In this document: positions 5,636-5,782 of the stretch, one piece after another
Numbering within the stretch: the stretch's first letter is position 1
Layout: each line of letters opens with the position of its first letter
Assembly (NCBI GenBank): GCA_946575275.1
Contig: CAMNZV010000119.1
Span: 1-5,782 of the forward strand
Direction of reading: 5' to 3'
From: an uncultured Clostridium sp.
GTDB lineage: Bacteria > Bacillota > Clostridia > Clostridiales > Clostridiaceae
Length of the DNA: 5,782 nucleotides
Notes under the pieces: model-generated
What the model was told of the DNA's origin: nothing
Database searches by the model: none
The model's input: only the letters and a program-made list of their open reading frames with translations
Made by a program: the position numbers and the translations under genes

Positions 5636-5782
5636 TTCAGTGGTAACAATATAAAAGGAGATAAATCAATGAATTTAGATACTAATAATCATTCAGTATT
5701 CTTATTAAATTATCATTTGGTATTGGCTATAAAGTACAGACGGAGAGTTGTAGATGATAAAATATCAGACAGGTTGAAGGAA
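5605..5782 (+). mobile_element. IS200/IS605 family insertion sequence, left part (left end approximate)
   Basis: The element is inferred from its transposase gene, which starts at 5669 and runs off the window. The left end is not certain. TTTAAC at 5599-5604, right where the MutS-like reading fades, resembles the TTTAA(C) target used by IS605 itself, and would leave 64 bases before the transposase start, reasonable for this family. No clear subterminal hairpin could be assigned. These elements make no terminal inverted repeats or target duplications, so neither is expected. Confidence 0.55.
5669..5782 (+). CDS. tnpA: IS200/IS605 TnpA transposase (Y1 HUH family), N-terminal part
   Basis: The first 38 codons of a transposase of the IS200/IS605 TnpA family, single-strand transposases that use one catalytic Tyr and an HUH metal-binding pair. 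Residues 8-28 (NHSVFLLNYHLVLAIKYRR and on) match the family's opening strand, usually written as HSV--L-YHLV---KYRR. The HUH motif and catalytic Tyr lie further on, outside the window, so activity cannot be judged. AAAAGGAG at 5653-5660, eight bases before the ATG, supports the start. The gene follows directly on the broken MutS-like gene, in the same direction. Whether a tnpB accessory gene follows cannot be seen. Confidence 0.9.
   Translation, partial: MNLDTNNHSVFLLNYHLVLAIKYRRRVVDDKISDRLKE

Overview
The window is very AT-rich. Its Shine-Dalgarno sites are strong (AGGAGG, GAGGAGG, AAGGGGGA), genes are tightly packed, and extended -10 promoters (TGnTATAAT-like) recur. With the protein families present (CPBP protease, LrgAB, a riboswitch-controlled NCS2 purine permease, a DUF1189-like membrane protein, an IS200/IS605 transposase), this points to a low-GC Firmicute, most likely Clostridium or a close relative. 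The assignment is an inference; no rRNA or species marker is present.

Layout. Everything from position 1 to 5179 is read on the minus strand, as separate transcription units lying head to tail. Running along the minus strand from high to low coordinates they are: (1) 5179-4865, a 104-residue protein rich in Asn and Met, ending in a strong hairpin; (2) 4727-3939, a five-segment membrane protein resembling DUF1189, with its own promoter; (3) a 329-bp leader holding a promoter, a guanine-type purine riboswitch and two hairpins, then the NCS2/AzgA-type purine permease 3609-2197 and its terminator; (4) a two-gene operon 2057-978 encoding LrgA- and LrgB-like membrane proteins, with a promoter and terminator; (5) a CPBP intramembrane protease from 899 to beyond the left edge, whose -10 box lies inside the terminator hairpin of the lrg operon.

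At about 5180-5272 the direction changes. On the plus strand, 5303-5635 is the broken start of a MutS-related gene: one in-frame TAA sits where a Leu codon is expected, and the gene stops soon afterwards. It is followed by the start of an IS200/IS605 transposase gene (5669 to the right edge), which probably cut the MutS-like gene off.

Functionally, the best supported regulatory story is purine transport: a guanine-sensing aptamer with the expected ligand-contact bases sits in the leader of a hypoxanthine/guanine-type permease, so uptake is expected to fall when guanine is plentiful. LrgA and LrgB probably act together in the membrane. The other membrane proteins have no clear link to each other. 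No complete new multi-gene system is visible. The least explained items are the Asn/Met-rich protein and the switching layout of the riboswitch leader.
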